Origin: an uncultured Bacteroides sp.
Lineage (GTDB): Bacteria > Bacteroidota > Bacteroidia > Bacteroidales > Bacteroidaceae
Assembly: GCF_937912035.1 (NCBI RefSeq)
Contig: NZ_CALDPF010000023.1
Location: 62,001-126,000, forward strand
DNA length: 64,000 bases
Direction of reading: 5' to 3'
Shown here: positions 28,001-36,689 of the stretch, piece after piece
Layout of the letters: each line of letters opens with the position of its first letter
How positions within the stretch are numbered: the first letter of the stretch is position 1
Notes under the pieces: model-generated
Seen by the model: the letters and a program-made list of their open reading frames with translations, nothing else
Told to the model about the DNA's origin: nothing
The model's database searches: none
Made by a program: the position numbers and the translations under genes

Positions 28001-28681
28001 ATCCGGCGTTTCATTGATGTAATCGGCATTGACAACTCTGAGCATTGAATTTTCAGGCATTACACCATAAAGCTGTCTTTCCTGCTTGGTACCGTAATTT
28101 AAAGTGAACGTGTTTTTATGTAATTTAAACAAGTTACCCTTACAGTTCTCAGCCTTAATGTAAAAACAGTCAAAACGATCTGCTCCCATATCACCTTCAC
28201 GTCTGAAATGTTCGTCTGTAGCACCACCAACGAATGATATCAGTCTGAACTCTTCCGGCAGATTTTCTCCTTCAAGTTTAACTATAACCCCGTCTGCATC
28301 AGCCCAAGCTAACATCTCCATAATGAGCTTTCCAGTTCCCAATATTTCACTGTCCGAAATAACATATTTCCTGCTTCCTGACAGGTAAGTAGCCTCAATA
28401 TTCTCAGCCTTGCTTATCCATTTTATCTTATCTCCGTTCTTTATCGCAAAATATACGCTTCCCCCCATGTTCGGCATATAGAGTCCTATTTCGGGGAAGT
28501 CGCTTGTCTCGAAACGAAACGGAGAGTTTGTTCCATATATAGCCCTTGTAAAACGGTTTTTTCCGTTTATACATGTTATTCCATTACCATTGGGGATATA
28601 ATATGCTTTTGATTCACTGATTTGCAAAAATGCAATTATTGCCAATATAAAATACTTTAAAAGATTACTTGTAGTTTCCAT
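25100..28681 (-). CDS. Large secreted DUF4450-like protein with (alpha/alpha)6 toroid
   Basis: This protein of 1193 residues carries a signal peptide (about 1-26). The N-terminal sandwich begins YYIPNGNGITCINGKNRFTR, a start I associate with the DUF4450 family. A six-hairpin toroid follows at about 320-700 (YDMNLVYIDALLWHINW, GDLEYAKKMWPVLERHLAWE, FDANNDGLYDAL). The toroid resembles glycoside hydrolases that process one sugar at a time. Several beta domains make up the rest. Acidic residues in FDANNDGLYDALCCIW and NWMPYEWSVNN are reasonable catalytic candidates. I know of no firm activity for the family. Its place between CE12 and a GH43-like gene argues for a role in pectin side-chain removal. 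Confidence 0.72.
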   Translation of the reverse strand: METTSNLLKYFILAIIAFLQISESKAYYIPNGNGITCINGKNRFTRAIYGTNSPFRFETSDFPEIGLYMPNMGGSVYFAIKNGDKIKWISKAENIEATYLSGSRKYVISDSEILGTGKLIMEMLAWADADGVIVKLEGENLPEEFRLISFVGGATDEHFRREGDMGADRFDCFYIKAENCKGNLFKLHKNTFTLNYGTKQERQLYGVMPENSMLRVVNADYINETPDKLVNSGKNEEKQLLMAVSEIKGTEYMGIVNPLTTPLEAARNLSAHFALADKYRNDVAGKIKLITPDKYLNPVGGNLAMAADAVWQAPTYLHGAIGWRIPLLGWRHCYIGDFLGWRERSRSHFDYYADLQLTEMPDKPVTMDEKQRFARSKYVLGTPMYSSGYIANCQDNELYFYDMNLVYIDALLWHINWTGDLEYAKKMWPVLERHLAWEKRTFDANNDGLYDALCCIWASDALQYSGGDVTHSSAYNYRANKMAAIIAEKIGVDGTKYEKEASLIKCAIDNTLWIKDKGWWAEYKGNIKNTQLHESAAAWTIYHSIDSELSEDNLQGYQAGRYAVKGLPHMPVINPETGNAEYSVVSTTNWMPYEWSVNNVALAESAHTALALFQTGMNEDAYRLMKGAVIDVMYKGKSPGNFGMTTSYDIIGEVYRDFSDGVGIFGRLLVQGLFGINPDALNGKINLIPGFPKVWNNASLETSDIAFSFERNGMKDRYIITQKMDNTLEPVLKVTAIYDKVKDVKVNGSRVKGRFVSYVGKPVFEIPCPADAESMIEIEWAGNPIAQADYKSVVAHGEKMNVQLDRLQTLVGINDPQGVLSDVKVNKKSFSGTVSGVNGHRTLFAEVIQGNAIWLMPIETEVRDVLEIIPSEEYTDRIGFRFRNNSDRDINLKYTVNGNKAGECTVTAGSLSVEFTAAGDMVFMGTNEICAEFVDGKIVEGKVVNWNIRNSNNVKYSRINVSSAFNEKVSDIFKNKYLSPRWQYTTLQQPIHGFGDWCVPNRDPKIAEICFGDKLVGDFLKTEIGVPFDTNNGAERNNIIFTSLWDNFPDSISIDIDGMARHAYLLMAGSTNHMQSRFVNGVVTVVYKDGTFDELQLKNPDTWVPIEQDFYIDEYAYKIETPKPYRVMLKDGLCSRDLTKDLELKMKAKRMIDGGAAVVLDIPLDGTKEIDSLVLKTTAYEVIIGLMGITLAN

Positions 28682-28684
28682 GAT

Positions 28685-29689
28685 TTATTTAATATTAGGA
28701 ACACCGTTTTTCCAATTCACTTTTACATTCGATAAATACCAAGTTTTACCATTATCATTATTACCCTGATAAAACAAGTAAGTATCATCATTTTTATCCT
28801 TAAAAATATGTGGATGTCCTGACTCACAATAATTCCACGTTCCAGGATCTCCATTTTCCAAAAAAGGTTTGTTACTAAGTTTCTCCCATTTTATACCGTC
28901 ATAACTTTTAGCCACACCTATTTGTTGAGGACGAACATTATATGCTCCTGCATAAAACATATAAAACACACTATCACGATTCAATATAGACGCTCCCTCT
29001 ATACACGTTTCCTCCCAAGGATATTCTGGAACCATAATAGGTTTATCTACAGTTTGTATCCAATCATTTTTATCGAAATTGGTACCTGCCGGAGCAAAGG
29101 CAACCCCTATTATCTGTTTTACAAAATCAGGTGTTCTTGTAGCATAATATAAATGATATTTATTATTTATAAATACAACTTCCGCATCTATCGCTCTGCC
29201 ACAGTTCCAGTCAGACTTATGCGGTGAGAAAATTGGATTTGTCTTGTTACGAACAAAGTTTGTTCCATCCACAGACCAGGCATGGCATATTGCATCATTG
29301 GCGCCATTACCATAAGTCTGATAAAATAGATGAACAGTATCATTTCTGACCAAAGCACATGGTGCACAAAAACCTTTCTGTTCGTAGGCTTCTACTGGGT
29401 TTATTCGCGCTATTGGTTTCCATTCATTTAAATTAGAACTTTCTGCGACACCAATACTCCATACTGTACCCTTTCCTGCTCCAATAGAATAATACATTAA
29501 ATACTTTCCTTTGAAATAAACCACATGAGGATCCTTTGAGAATCGTCTCCCATCACTTGTTGTGTCTGCAAAATGCATAAATTTATTCTGATTGTCTACA
29601 CTTTTATTATTCTTTCCGCCACGACCACATGACACAAAAAAAACAACAGCAATCAGGCAAACATTCAATAAAACAAAAAAGCGTTTCAT
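28685..29689 (-). CDS. GH43/GH117-like five-bladed propeller glycosidase, lipoprotein
   Basis: The protein of 334 residues has a lipoprotein signal (VFFVSCGRGG) and a five-bladed propeller pattern. The three acidic positions of this clan are visible: Asp in FSKDPHVVYFKGKYLMYYS (general base), Asp in RAIDAEVVFINNKYHLYYA (pKa modulator) and Glu in TCIEGASILNRDSVFYMFY (general acid). The exact family is uncertain; GH43 members cleave arabinose, xylose or galactose and GH117 members anhydrogalactose. The pectic context favours arabinose or galactose removal. It sits 3 bases from the DUF4450-like gene and 5 from GH28. Confidence 0.75.
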   Translation of the reverse strand: MKRFFVLLNVCLIAVVFFVSCGRGGKNNKSVDNQNKFMHFADTTSDGRRFSKDPHVVYFKGKYLMYYSIGAGKGTVWSIGVAESSNLNEWKPIARINPVEAYEQKGFCAPCALVRNDTVHLFYQTYGNGANDAICHAWSVDGTNFVRNKTNPIFSPHKSDWNCGRAIDAEVVFINNKYHLYYATRTPDFVKQIIGVAFAPAGTNFDKNDWIQTVDKPIMVPEYPWEETCIEGASILNRDSVFYMFYAGAYNVRPQQIGVAKSYDGIKWEKLSNKPFLENGDPGTWNYCESGHPHIFKDKNDDTYLFYQGNNDNGKTWYLSNVKVNWKNGVPNIK

Positions 29690-29694
29690 AATAA

Positions 29695-31011
29695 TTAATA
29701 CTTCTTATTATTTATAGAAACATTATAGATAGAAAGAAAATCAAGTTTTTTAGGATCGACCCCAATCTCTTTACAAGAAATTTCCATATTTTTAAAATCA
29801 AAATCACTTAGGACATATTGTTCAGATTTCTCTATCTCTACAAACTTATCACATACTAAATCAACATTATTAAAAGTTATATTTTTTGCTGACGACAACG
29901 GAACATCTTTTCTATCTTTAAGATCGAAGAATTGAGTCCACGGTCTGACATACAACATATATTTCATATTACCTTTAATATTCTCTATCAGCAAATATTC
30001 ATATAGCTGTGGAGTATCTGGGCGCATTTTCAGATGAAGAAGTCTGTCTGCTTTATCCACTCTACAGTTTCTTAGAATTATATTTCTATTATGAATAGAT
30101 TCGCTTCCACATGTCAAAGCCGAATGACAATAACCAAAGTTACAGTTTTCAATAATGACATTCACATTCGAGCCATTATCACTTGATTTATCGGCCCATG
30201 GCCCTTTTCCACCCTTCAGAGATATTGCATCATCATTTACTGACATAAAACAATCACTGATAAGGAAATTCTTGCATACATCAATGTCAACAGCATCACT
30301 ACTTGGTGCTCCAACAGGTTTTGCCGGTGCATATATATAGAGATTCAACATTTTCACGTTCTCACATTTATAAAAATGAGTAGTCCAATATGGCGAATTT
30401 ATAAGCCTTATCCCAGAAATCTGTACATTATCAGAATTTGAAACAATCAAAACTCTCGGACGCATTTCATCCAGATTTGTACAATCCGGATTAAATTTAC
30501 GTCTCAACCAAAATGATTTCCAATATCTAAGTCCATTTCCGTCAATAGTACCTTTTCCGGAAACAGTAAATCCATCAACATTGTCTGCATTTACAACTGC
30601 CGGAAAATATTTAATGTTTTGCCCTTCAATTCTGGTATCAACTATTGGATAATCTGATATATCATCACTTCCTTTAATTTTTCCTCCCTCTTCTATATAT
30701 AAATGTGTATTGGGTTTAAAAAATAAAGCCCCCGTGAGGAAAGTTCCTTTAGGCACCACTACAACCCCACCTTTAATCGTAGCCAAATCTATAACTCTCT
30801 GTAATTTATCAGTCTGTAAGATTGTACTATCGTTTATAACTCCATAATCTAATACATTATATTTTTCTCCCAAAGAATTAATATCAACTATGGTTTTATC
30901 ACTGAACCAACCGGATATTTTTTCCCCATCAGGAAAAACCGAATCTGCATTACCATGTATTGCAAAAACTGATAAAAAAGCTATTAACTGAGATTTTATT
31001 TTTGTATTCAT
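29695..31011 (-). CDS. GH28-family polygalacturonase-like enzyme with altered motifs
   Basis: This right-handed beta-helix protein has 438 residues with a signal peptide. It starts with the GH28-type entry YNVLDYGVINDSTILQTDKL and the coil FLTGALFFKPNTHLYIEEGG. The four classical GH28 motifs are shifted: NTD is SDAVDID, the catalytic pair is kept in NDDAISLKGG, GHG becomes CHSALTCGSE, and RIK becomes LHLKMRPD. The retained aspartates suggest activity. The changes suggest an exo-acting or side-chain enzyme rather than a homogalacturonan endo-hydrolase. It is the first gene of the tight five-gene run ending with GH78. Confidence 0.85.
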   Translation of the reverse strand: MNTKIKSQLIAFLSVFAIHGNADSVFPDGEKISGWFSDKTIVDINSLGEKYNVLDYGVINDSTILQTDKLQRVIDLATIKGGVVVVPKGTFLTGALFFKPNTHLYIEEGGKIKGSDDISDYPIVDTRIEGQNIKYFPAVVNADNVDGFTVSGKGTIDGNGLRYWKSFWLRRKFNPDCTNLDEMRPRVLIVSNSDNVQISGIRLINSPYWTTHFYKCENVKMLNLYIYAPAKPVGAPSSDAVDIDVCKNFLISDCFMSVNDDAISLKGGKGPWADKSSDNGSNVNVIIENCNFGYCHSALTCGSESIHNRNIILRNCRVDKADRLLHLKMRPDTPQLYEYLLIENIKGNMKYMLYVRPWTQFFDLKDRKDVPLSSAKNITFNNVDLVCDKFVEIEKSEQYVLSDFDFKNMEISCKEIGVDPKKLDFLSIYNVSINNKKY

Positions 31012-31098
31012 TTTTCTATGTAATAATTTAAATTTTCAGTAGATTAAAAACCCTCATATTAGTCTTTATACATTAGAATCAACATAGAGATTTATTTA

Positions 31099-31106
31099 CA
31101 AACCTA
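31099..31106 (-). promoter_or_regulatory. Possible internal promoter before the GH28 gene
   Basis: The 117-base gap before GH28 contains TAGGTTTG on the minus strand, matching TAnnTTTG, and would give a leader of about 80 bases. No TTTG at the -33 spacing is seen. An internal start for the five-gene run is possible but unproven. Confidence 0.3.
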
Positions 31107-31128
31107 TAAATCCACCATTATAAGAATA

Positions 31129-32550
31129 TCAATTATTCCAATTATCCGTTCTAAAAGAACTTGCAGCTACCCCCATGGCATTTTTCATATTGGCTTCAAT
31201 ATAGTTTCTGAATGCATATCTTACAGCCTTAGGAGACTTTACACTATCCGAACGGACTTCTACAGTTCCTTTCCTAAATACAGCTTCCGCCGGATAGAAT
31301 TTTTTATCATCACCCGCAATCTCAAACCCTTTAATATGCGCTGGATAAACGCTCTTAAAATCACTATTAAATTTAATGACAGCTTTATCGGAATCATACT
31401 GTATTTTGTCAATTTTTATATCACTTACACAAAGCCCTTTAACGTTGTACGTACCATTTAATGCACACACTGCAAGGCGTTGACCAACAACAGGCTTCTT
31501 TGCCGGATGAATACAAAACTCTTCTCCTATATCAGTAGTTGTAGCCATACCGGAATTGTGTATTATACTTAATGAACGTTTTTGAGCCTCAACAATCAAA
31601 GGACGCTGTGTTCCATTTGAATCGTTAAAATATCTGTAAGGAGCTATTTGAACAAAATAGAAAGGCATCAGCCCATATTTATCATTCCATATATTTCTCC
31701 ATTCATCAACCATAGTCTTCATCATTATATCGTATGTCAGATGTTCCTGAAGATTATGTTCTCCCTGATACCAGATAAAGCCTCTTGCTGTATAATTCCT
31801 TAAAGGATTTATCATTGCATTATATAATCTTCCAGGCAAATTCTGTTCCCTTGAATCTCGCTTTACACAAGCATCTACAACATCCGAAGGAAGGCTCTTT
31901 ACAGAATTCTCCGACATCCAACTTAGAATAGATGTACCTCCCCAGGCTGAAACAATGATACCAATCGGAACCTTCAAATATTTATACAGATTTTTGGCAA
32001 AAAAGTAAGCTGTAGCGCTTGAATGCATAACGGCCTGGGCAGAATGTGCCTCCCAAATACCACTACATTGGTAATTAGGTGTAGAAGAAAGCTCACGTTT
32101 CACACTGAACAAATGTATTGGATATTCCTTAGCTTCGATAGCTGCCTCCATTGCACCTTCTGTTGGTTGTCCTGGATAACCTGAAACTGGCATATCCATA
32201 TTACTCTGCCCTGAACATATCCACACTTCACCGGACATTACATTGTTCAACAATAATTTATCACCATCGTTAAACTCAATATTATATGGACCACCGGCAG
32301 AAGGAGAATCAACCATTACCTTGAAATCCCCATTCTCTGACACATCAACTTTATAAATCTTATCATTCCATGATGTTTTGACACTAATGTTCTTTGCATC
32401 TGACTTACCCCACAAACAAACTTGTGTATCTCTTTGTATTACCATATTATCACATAATAAGGAAGGCAAAGAAACTTTGGCCGATAAATCTATAGTCCAT
32501 AGTACTAAAATAAAGAAAGCCAAGGACTGTATTAAACACTTTTTATCCAT
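31129..32550 (-). CDS. SGNH/SASA-family carbohydrate acetylesterase (sialate O-acetylesterase-like)
   Basis: I chose ATG 32550 (473 aa), which opens a signal peptide (MDKKCLIQSLAFFILVLW); the longer frame would overlap the upstream GH78 gene. The esterase blocks are GEVWICSGQSNMDM (nucleophile Ser), IGIIVSAWGGTSILSW, FIWYQGEHNLQE, and Asp/His in DIGEEFCIHPAKKPVVGQRLA. A beta-sandwich lies before and after the catalytic domain. Such enzymes are often named sialate O-acetylesterase but in plant-glycan loci remove acetyl groups from other sugars. Here an acetylated pectic side chain is the likely target. Confidence 0.87.
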   Translation of the reverse strand: MDKKCLIQSLAFFILVLWTIDLSAKVSLPSLLCDNMVIQRDTQVCLWGKSDAKNISVKTSWNDKIYKVDVSENGDFKVMVDSPSAGGPYNIEFNDGDKLLLNNVMSGEVWICSGQSNMDMPVSGYPGQPTEGAMEAAIEAKEYPIHLFSVKRELSSTPNYQCSGIWEAHSAQAVMHSSATAYFFAKNLYKYLKVPIGIIVSAWGGTSILSWMSENSVKSLPSDVVDACVKRDSREQNLPGRLYNAMINPLRNYTARGFIWYQGEHNLQEHLTYDIMMKTMVDEWRNIWNDKYGLMPFYFVQIAPYRYFNDSNGTQRPLIVEAQKRSLSIIHNSGMATTTDIGEEFCIHPAKKPVVGQRLAVCALNGTYNVKGLCVSDIKIDKIQYDSDKAVIKFNSDFKSVYPAHIKGFEIAGDDKKFYPAEAVFRKGTVEVRSDSVKSPKAVRYAFRNYIEANMKNAMGVAASSFRTDNWNN

Positions 32551-32587
32551 ATAACTATTAATAAAAGAAAGATTAATTATATATACT

Positions 32588-35182
32588 TTACCGCTCAATC
32601 CTATATGATCCAGCACCATACATTTTAGCCTCATTTTCACCTGGAAGAGTTACAGAAGCCGTACAACCCTCTGGAACTGTGAATTCCCAAATCCATTTAT
32701 CACCTTCATATTTCCATGAACTCTTAATTTGTCCGGAAGCTGAATCATAAACAGCATCGACAAAACCTAACCTTTTGTCAGGAACAGGTCTCATTATAAT
32801 ATTCTTGAAACCAGGATTGGCTGTATCAGCCGCTATTCCGGCAACACTCTTCCAAATCCATTCGCATACAACACCGTATGCATAATGATTAAAACTATTC
32901 ATTCCTCTAGGTCCCATTCCATACTCTATCGTATAACTGTTCCATCTTTCCCATATCGTAGTGGCTCCATTATCAATGGAATATAACCAGCTTGGATTTT
33001 TCCTCTGAAAGAGCAGATTCAATGCTATATCCGCCATTCCGTTTTCCGTCAATACAGGCATAAGAATAGAAGTTCCCAGGAAACCAGTCTGAAGACAATT
33101 ATCATGTTCAGCAAAATTCCTCCTCAAACGCTCTATCATTAAATCTTTAGCTTTTCCTTCCACAATTCCATTTTTAAGTGCAAAAAGTGCCGGTGTCTGC
33201 ATTGTATTAAGAATAGCAGTCTTAAACTCGCCATCTGAACTCAAGAAATTATCTTTAATGTATTTCTTCGATTCTTCAATCATCATCTCATAACGTGAAG
33301 CATCACGCCCAGTAGCCATAGCCATATCACGCATCATTCCTGCATCAATCATCCAGTATGAAGCGCCCAAATAATTCCAATAATCTACAGCCTCTGGAAG
33401 TGGGGTACGCTTACCTTTTGCATCTTTACCAAAAGCTCCTCCTCCCCAACTTTCCAACGGTTCATAGCTAAGCCAATCTGCCCACTGATAATTTCTATTT
33501 TCTTCCTTCAATAAATTATGATCATATTTTGTTTCATAGACATGATTGATAAATCTCTCCATAGAATTCCAACACTGATTAATTATGTTTGTATCGCCGT
33601 ACTGTTTCCAGACTGTCCATGGAACGATAATACCTGCATCAGCCCATCCAAATCTCATCATTTCAACTCCATATTGGCCAAATGGTGCAACCCCAGGGAA
33701 ACCACCTTTTTCACTTTGGCAATCCATCAAGTCACGCATCCATTTATGAAAGAAAGAGGAAGTGTTGGCAAAAAAAGAACCTGTTTCTGCAAAGACCTGA
33801 GTATCGGCAGTCCATCCCAATCGTTCATTACGTTGAGGACAATCAGTAGGTACAGAAAGATAGTTTGAACGCATACTCCATACTGTATTAGAAATCAACT
33901 TGTTAATCATTTCATTTCCGGTAATGATTTTTCCGGTCTCCATTTCTTTCTTTATAGAAGTAACAGGAACAGATTTTATACTATTAATACATACTTTATC
34001 AGAAGCTGTAATCGAGACAAAACGATAACCGAAAAATGTATTACGTGGACAGAATTCCACAAACGAATTTGATGCTGCAAATATATATTTAAGTTTCATG
34101 CCATTGTCAGGTATTCGCAAATTCAAACGGTGAACACTTCCCTCCGGTCCATCCATACCTCGACTTTTTGCTCCATTGCCATCATTTAGAAGTTCTGAAG
34201 GAAAACACTCCAAAACCGTACCTTCCTCAGCCTTAAAAACAAATGAAGGAACAGCAGCACAATTCTGACCAAAATCTATTACAAGGTTTTCTCCCTTGTC
34301 CACAATCAGCTGTTCACCTGGTTTAAATTCCTTAATAACAACAATCTTTCCATAGTCTTCTTCACTCTCTCCAGTTATACCTTTCCATATATATGCTTTT
34401 ACTGGATTGAGTGCAATATCTGGTCGGAAATATACTTCAGCACCTTCTGAAGGCAATATTTCACCATTAAACTCTGTATTAATTTCCGGTACAGACAACT
34501 TTTCCGGAGTCTTGTATCCTGGAAGTATCCTGGCATCATATTCTTCCCCATCAAATATTGAAGCATGAGTTACCGGACCAGCAATACCAGCTCTCCAATT
34601 CTTTGTATCAGTTCCAAACAGTTCCTTACTTCCATCAGAGTATGTCAATTCAAGAACAGAACGAAAAGCACATTTCTTACCTTTCATACCTTCGCTACCA
34701 TTAGGAGTTATTATTTTGTCTGCCCACCATCCCGGAGTAACCTGTGCCGACAGAATATTTTCCGCTCCATCATCTTTATTAAAAGCATCAGTTATATCAT
34801 AAGTGAATGAGAGTTTTGTCTTTTCATAATGAGTGAATCCGGGTTTAAATATTTCATCACCAATCAAACTTCCATTTAAATAAATATCATGAATACCTAA
34901 ACTTGTAGTCATCCAAATGGCAGAAGAAACCTTTTTATTATTTTTTATCTGTGAATAAAACCAATTTGCTCCGTCTGCCGAACGCATTCCATCAACAATT
35001 TTTCCAGTCACTACCGGTGTATTTGCCACAGAAATCCACGATGAAACATCCCATACAGAACTTTCAAGATATTCTGCACGCTTAATACTATAATTTTTAC
35101 TTTCATTACAAGAAAATGAGAACAAAACCATTCCAGCGAATATCATTTTTGGAATAATCATATTTATTTGTCTGACTTTCAT
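32588..35182 (-). CDS. GH78 alpha-L-rhamnosidase, second copy, lipoprotein
   Basis: This is an 864-residue rhamnosidase with a lipoprotein signal ending LFSFSCNES; an in-frame ATG seven codons later could be the true start. The GH78 N-terminal sandwich is marked by SLGIHDIYLNGSLIGDEIF. The catalytic toroid contains TDCPQRNERLGWTADTQ (general acid Glu) and ATTIWERWNSYT (likely general base Glu). It lacks the roughly 185-residue insertion of the first GH78. The two proteins are clearly different in sequence, so they probably act on rhamnose in different linkages or at different stages. Confidence 0.93.
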   Translation of the reverse strand: MKVRQINMIIPKMIFAGMVLFSFSCNESKNYSIKRAEYLESSVWDVSSWISVANTPVVTGKIVDGMRSADGANWFYSQIKNNKKVSSAIWMTTSLGIHDIYLNGSLIGDEIFKPGFTHYEKTKLSFTYDITDAFNKDDGAENILSAQVTPGWWADKIITPNGSEGMKGKKCAFRSVLELTYSDGSKELFGTDTKNWRAGIAGPVTHASIFDGEEYDARILPGYKTPEKLSVPEINTEFNGEILPSEGAEVYFRPDIALNPVKAYIWKGITGESEEDYGKIVVIKEFKPGEQLIVDKGENLVIDFGQNCAAVPSFVFKAEEGTVLECFPSELLNDGNGAKSRGMDGPEGSVHRLNLRIPDNGMKLKYIFAASNSFVEFCPRNTFFGYRFVSITASDKVCINSIKSVPVTSIKKEMETGKIITGNEMINKLISNTVWSMRSNYLSVPTDCPQRNERLGWTADTQVFAETGSFFANTSSFFHKWMRDLMDCQSEKGGFPGVAPFGQYGVEMMRFGWADAGIIVPWTVWKQYGDTNIINQCWNSMERFINHVYETKYDHNLLKEENRNYQWADWLSYEPLESWGGGAFGKDAKGKRTPLPEAVDYWNYLGASYWMIDAGMMRDMAMATGRDASRYEMMIEESKKYIKDNFLSSDGEFKTAILNTMQTPALFALKNGIVEGKAKDLMIERLRRNFAEHDNCLQTGFLGTSILMPVLTENGMADIALNLLFQRKNPSWLYSIDNGATTIWERWNSYTIEYGMGPRGMNSFNHYAYGVVCEWIWKSVAGIAADTANPGFKNIIMRPVPDKRLGFVDAVYDSASGQIKSSWKYEGDKWIWEFTVPEGCTASVTLPGENEAKMYGAGSYRIER

Positions 35183-35274
35183 ATCAAATATTTTAAACTT
35201 AATTTCAATTTCTGTAAATTATACACTTAACTAAGAATTCAAATAAAACGACAATAAATATCTACACAATAATT

Positions 35275-36654
35275 TTATTGTATATCTACTAATTTCACTT
35301 TCAGTACATATATTGAATCATTTCGCTTACCACCTACAGATATTCTCAACTTACTATCTATGAAGTCCCATTCTACATTCATACTTGAGTCCATACTTTC
35401 AATAGATTTTATTTTATCATCAGAAGTAAAAGAATGTAAAATAAAATCTTTATCTTCTATATGTCTAGCTATGATATAAACAACATTATTTTTATACGTA
35501 TATCTGAAATCAGATACAATTTCTTGAGGTGTCCCATCATACTCAGCATCATGAAAATTCTCATTAATACGTTCTTTATTCACTTGCTGCATAAGATTCT
35601 CTCCATAAACCCTCCAAGGTCGAGTACCATATATAGCCTCACCATATTTTCCCAACCATTTATGAAACTCCAACAGACCTGGTTCTGTTTGTACAGGAAA
35701 ACATCCTTTACCATCTGGACCTATATTCAATAATAAATTCCCTCCTTTACTTACTATATCCACAAAATGCCTAATTAGCACGTCCGTTTTTTTATAAATC
35801 GTATCATATTTATTGAAAGACCAATTCTTCCCCATGGTCAAACACGCTTCCCAAGGTTCATTTCTTATATCATTATTAAGTTTCTGTTCAACTATTTCAT
35901 AATCTCCACAATTATTACCAATACGTTGATTAACCATACAGTTCGGTTGTATTTCAAATATCAACTTTCTCAACTCAAGACTCTGTTTTTTCGTCACTAA
36001 TTCAGGAGTATCGAACCATATAAAATCAATTTTACCATAATTCGTAAGCAACTCTGTTATTTGAGGTTTTACCTTTTCTTCAATATATATTTCAAGACGC
36101 TTATTATCCTCATCCGGATAATCCCATGTATTACTTCTTCCTCCCTTTACCGGCCAGTTTGTAGGAACATTCGGATTTTCCCAATCTCTTCCCAAAGAAT
36201 AATAAAAGCCAAACTTGAGACCTTCTTCCCTACAGGCTTTTATAATTTCAGTCATAGGATCCCTTGCAAAAGGTGTTGTCTTCACTATATTGTAATCACT
36301 CGCCTTAGAGTCATACATAGCAAATCCATCATGATGTTTTGCAGTAACTATCATATATTTCATACCCGCATACTTAGCCTTCTTAACCCAATCTGAAGCA
36401 TTAAAATTTACAGGATTAAATACATTAGCTATTTTGGCATATTCTTTTAATGGTATACGTTCATAAAGCATAAAGTGCTCTGCACCTTTAGAAGGGCGAC
36501 CTTTCCAATCACCTGCTGTGTGAGAATAAAGCCCCCAATGTATGAACATTCCTAATTTTGCATCCTTGAACCAATTGACTATACTATCATTTACCTGTGC
36601 CGATAAATTCAAAAATGTCAATAAATAAATTATTAACAAAATCAGTTGTCTCAT
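35275..36654 (-). CDS. GH29 alpha-L-fucosidase
   Basis: This secreted enzyme of 459 residues has a signal peptide (MRQLILLIIYLLTFLNLSA). Family hallmarks are KLGMFIHWGLYSH, YMIVTAKHHDGFAMYDSKAS and the nucleophile segment DFIWFDTPELV, in which the Asp after WF is the expected nucleophile. A C-terminal sandwich follows at about 365. Alpha-L-fucose occurs in pectic rhamnogalacturonan side chains as well as in host glycans, so the enzyme does not decide the substrate of the locus alone. Whether it is 1,2- or broad-specificity cannot be read. Confidence 0.93.
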   Translation of the reverse strand: MRQLILLIIYLLTFLNLSAQVNDSIVNWFKDAKLGMFIHWGLYSHTAGDWKGRPSKGAEHFMLYERIPLKEYAKIANVFNPVNFNASDWVKKAKYAGMKYMIVTAKHHDGFAMYDSKASDYNIVKTTPFARDPMTEIIKACREEGLKFGFYYSLGRDWENPNVPTNWPVKGGRSNTWDYPDEDNKRLEIYIEEKVKPQITELLTNYGKIDFIWFDTPELVTKKQSLELRKLIFEIQPNCMVNQRIGNNCGDYEIVEQKLNNDIRNEPWEACLTMGKNWSFNKYDTIYKKTDVLIRHFVDIVSKGGNLLLNIGPDGKGCFPVQTEPGLLEFHKWLGKYGEAIYGTRPWRVYGENLMQQVNKERINENFHDAEYDGTPQEIVSDFRYTYKNNVVYIIARHIEDKDFILHSFTSDDKIKSIESMDSSMNVEWDFIDSKLRISVGGKRNDSIYVLKVKLVDIQ

Positions 36655-36689
36655 ATCAAAATTTATTAATTATTTTATTCAAAGAATAA

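Noticed and set aside
32551..32640. N-terminal extension of the SASA esterase frame
   Set aside because: It would overlap the GH78 stop region and place about 30 residues before an obvious signal peptide; ATG 32550 is better.
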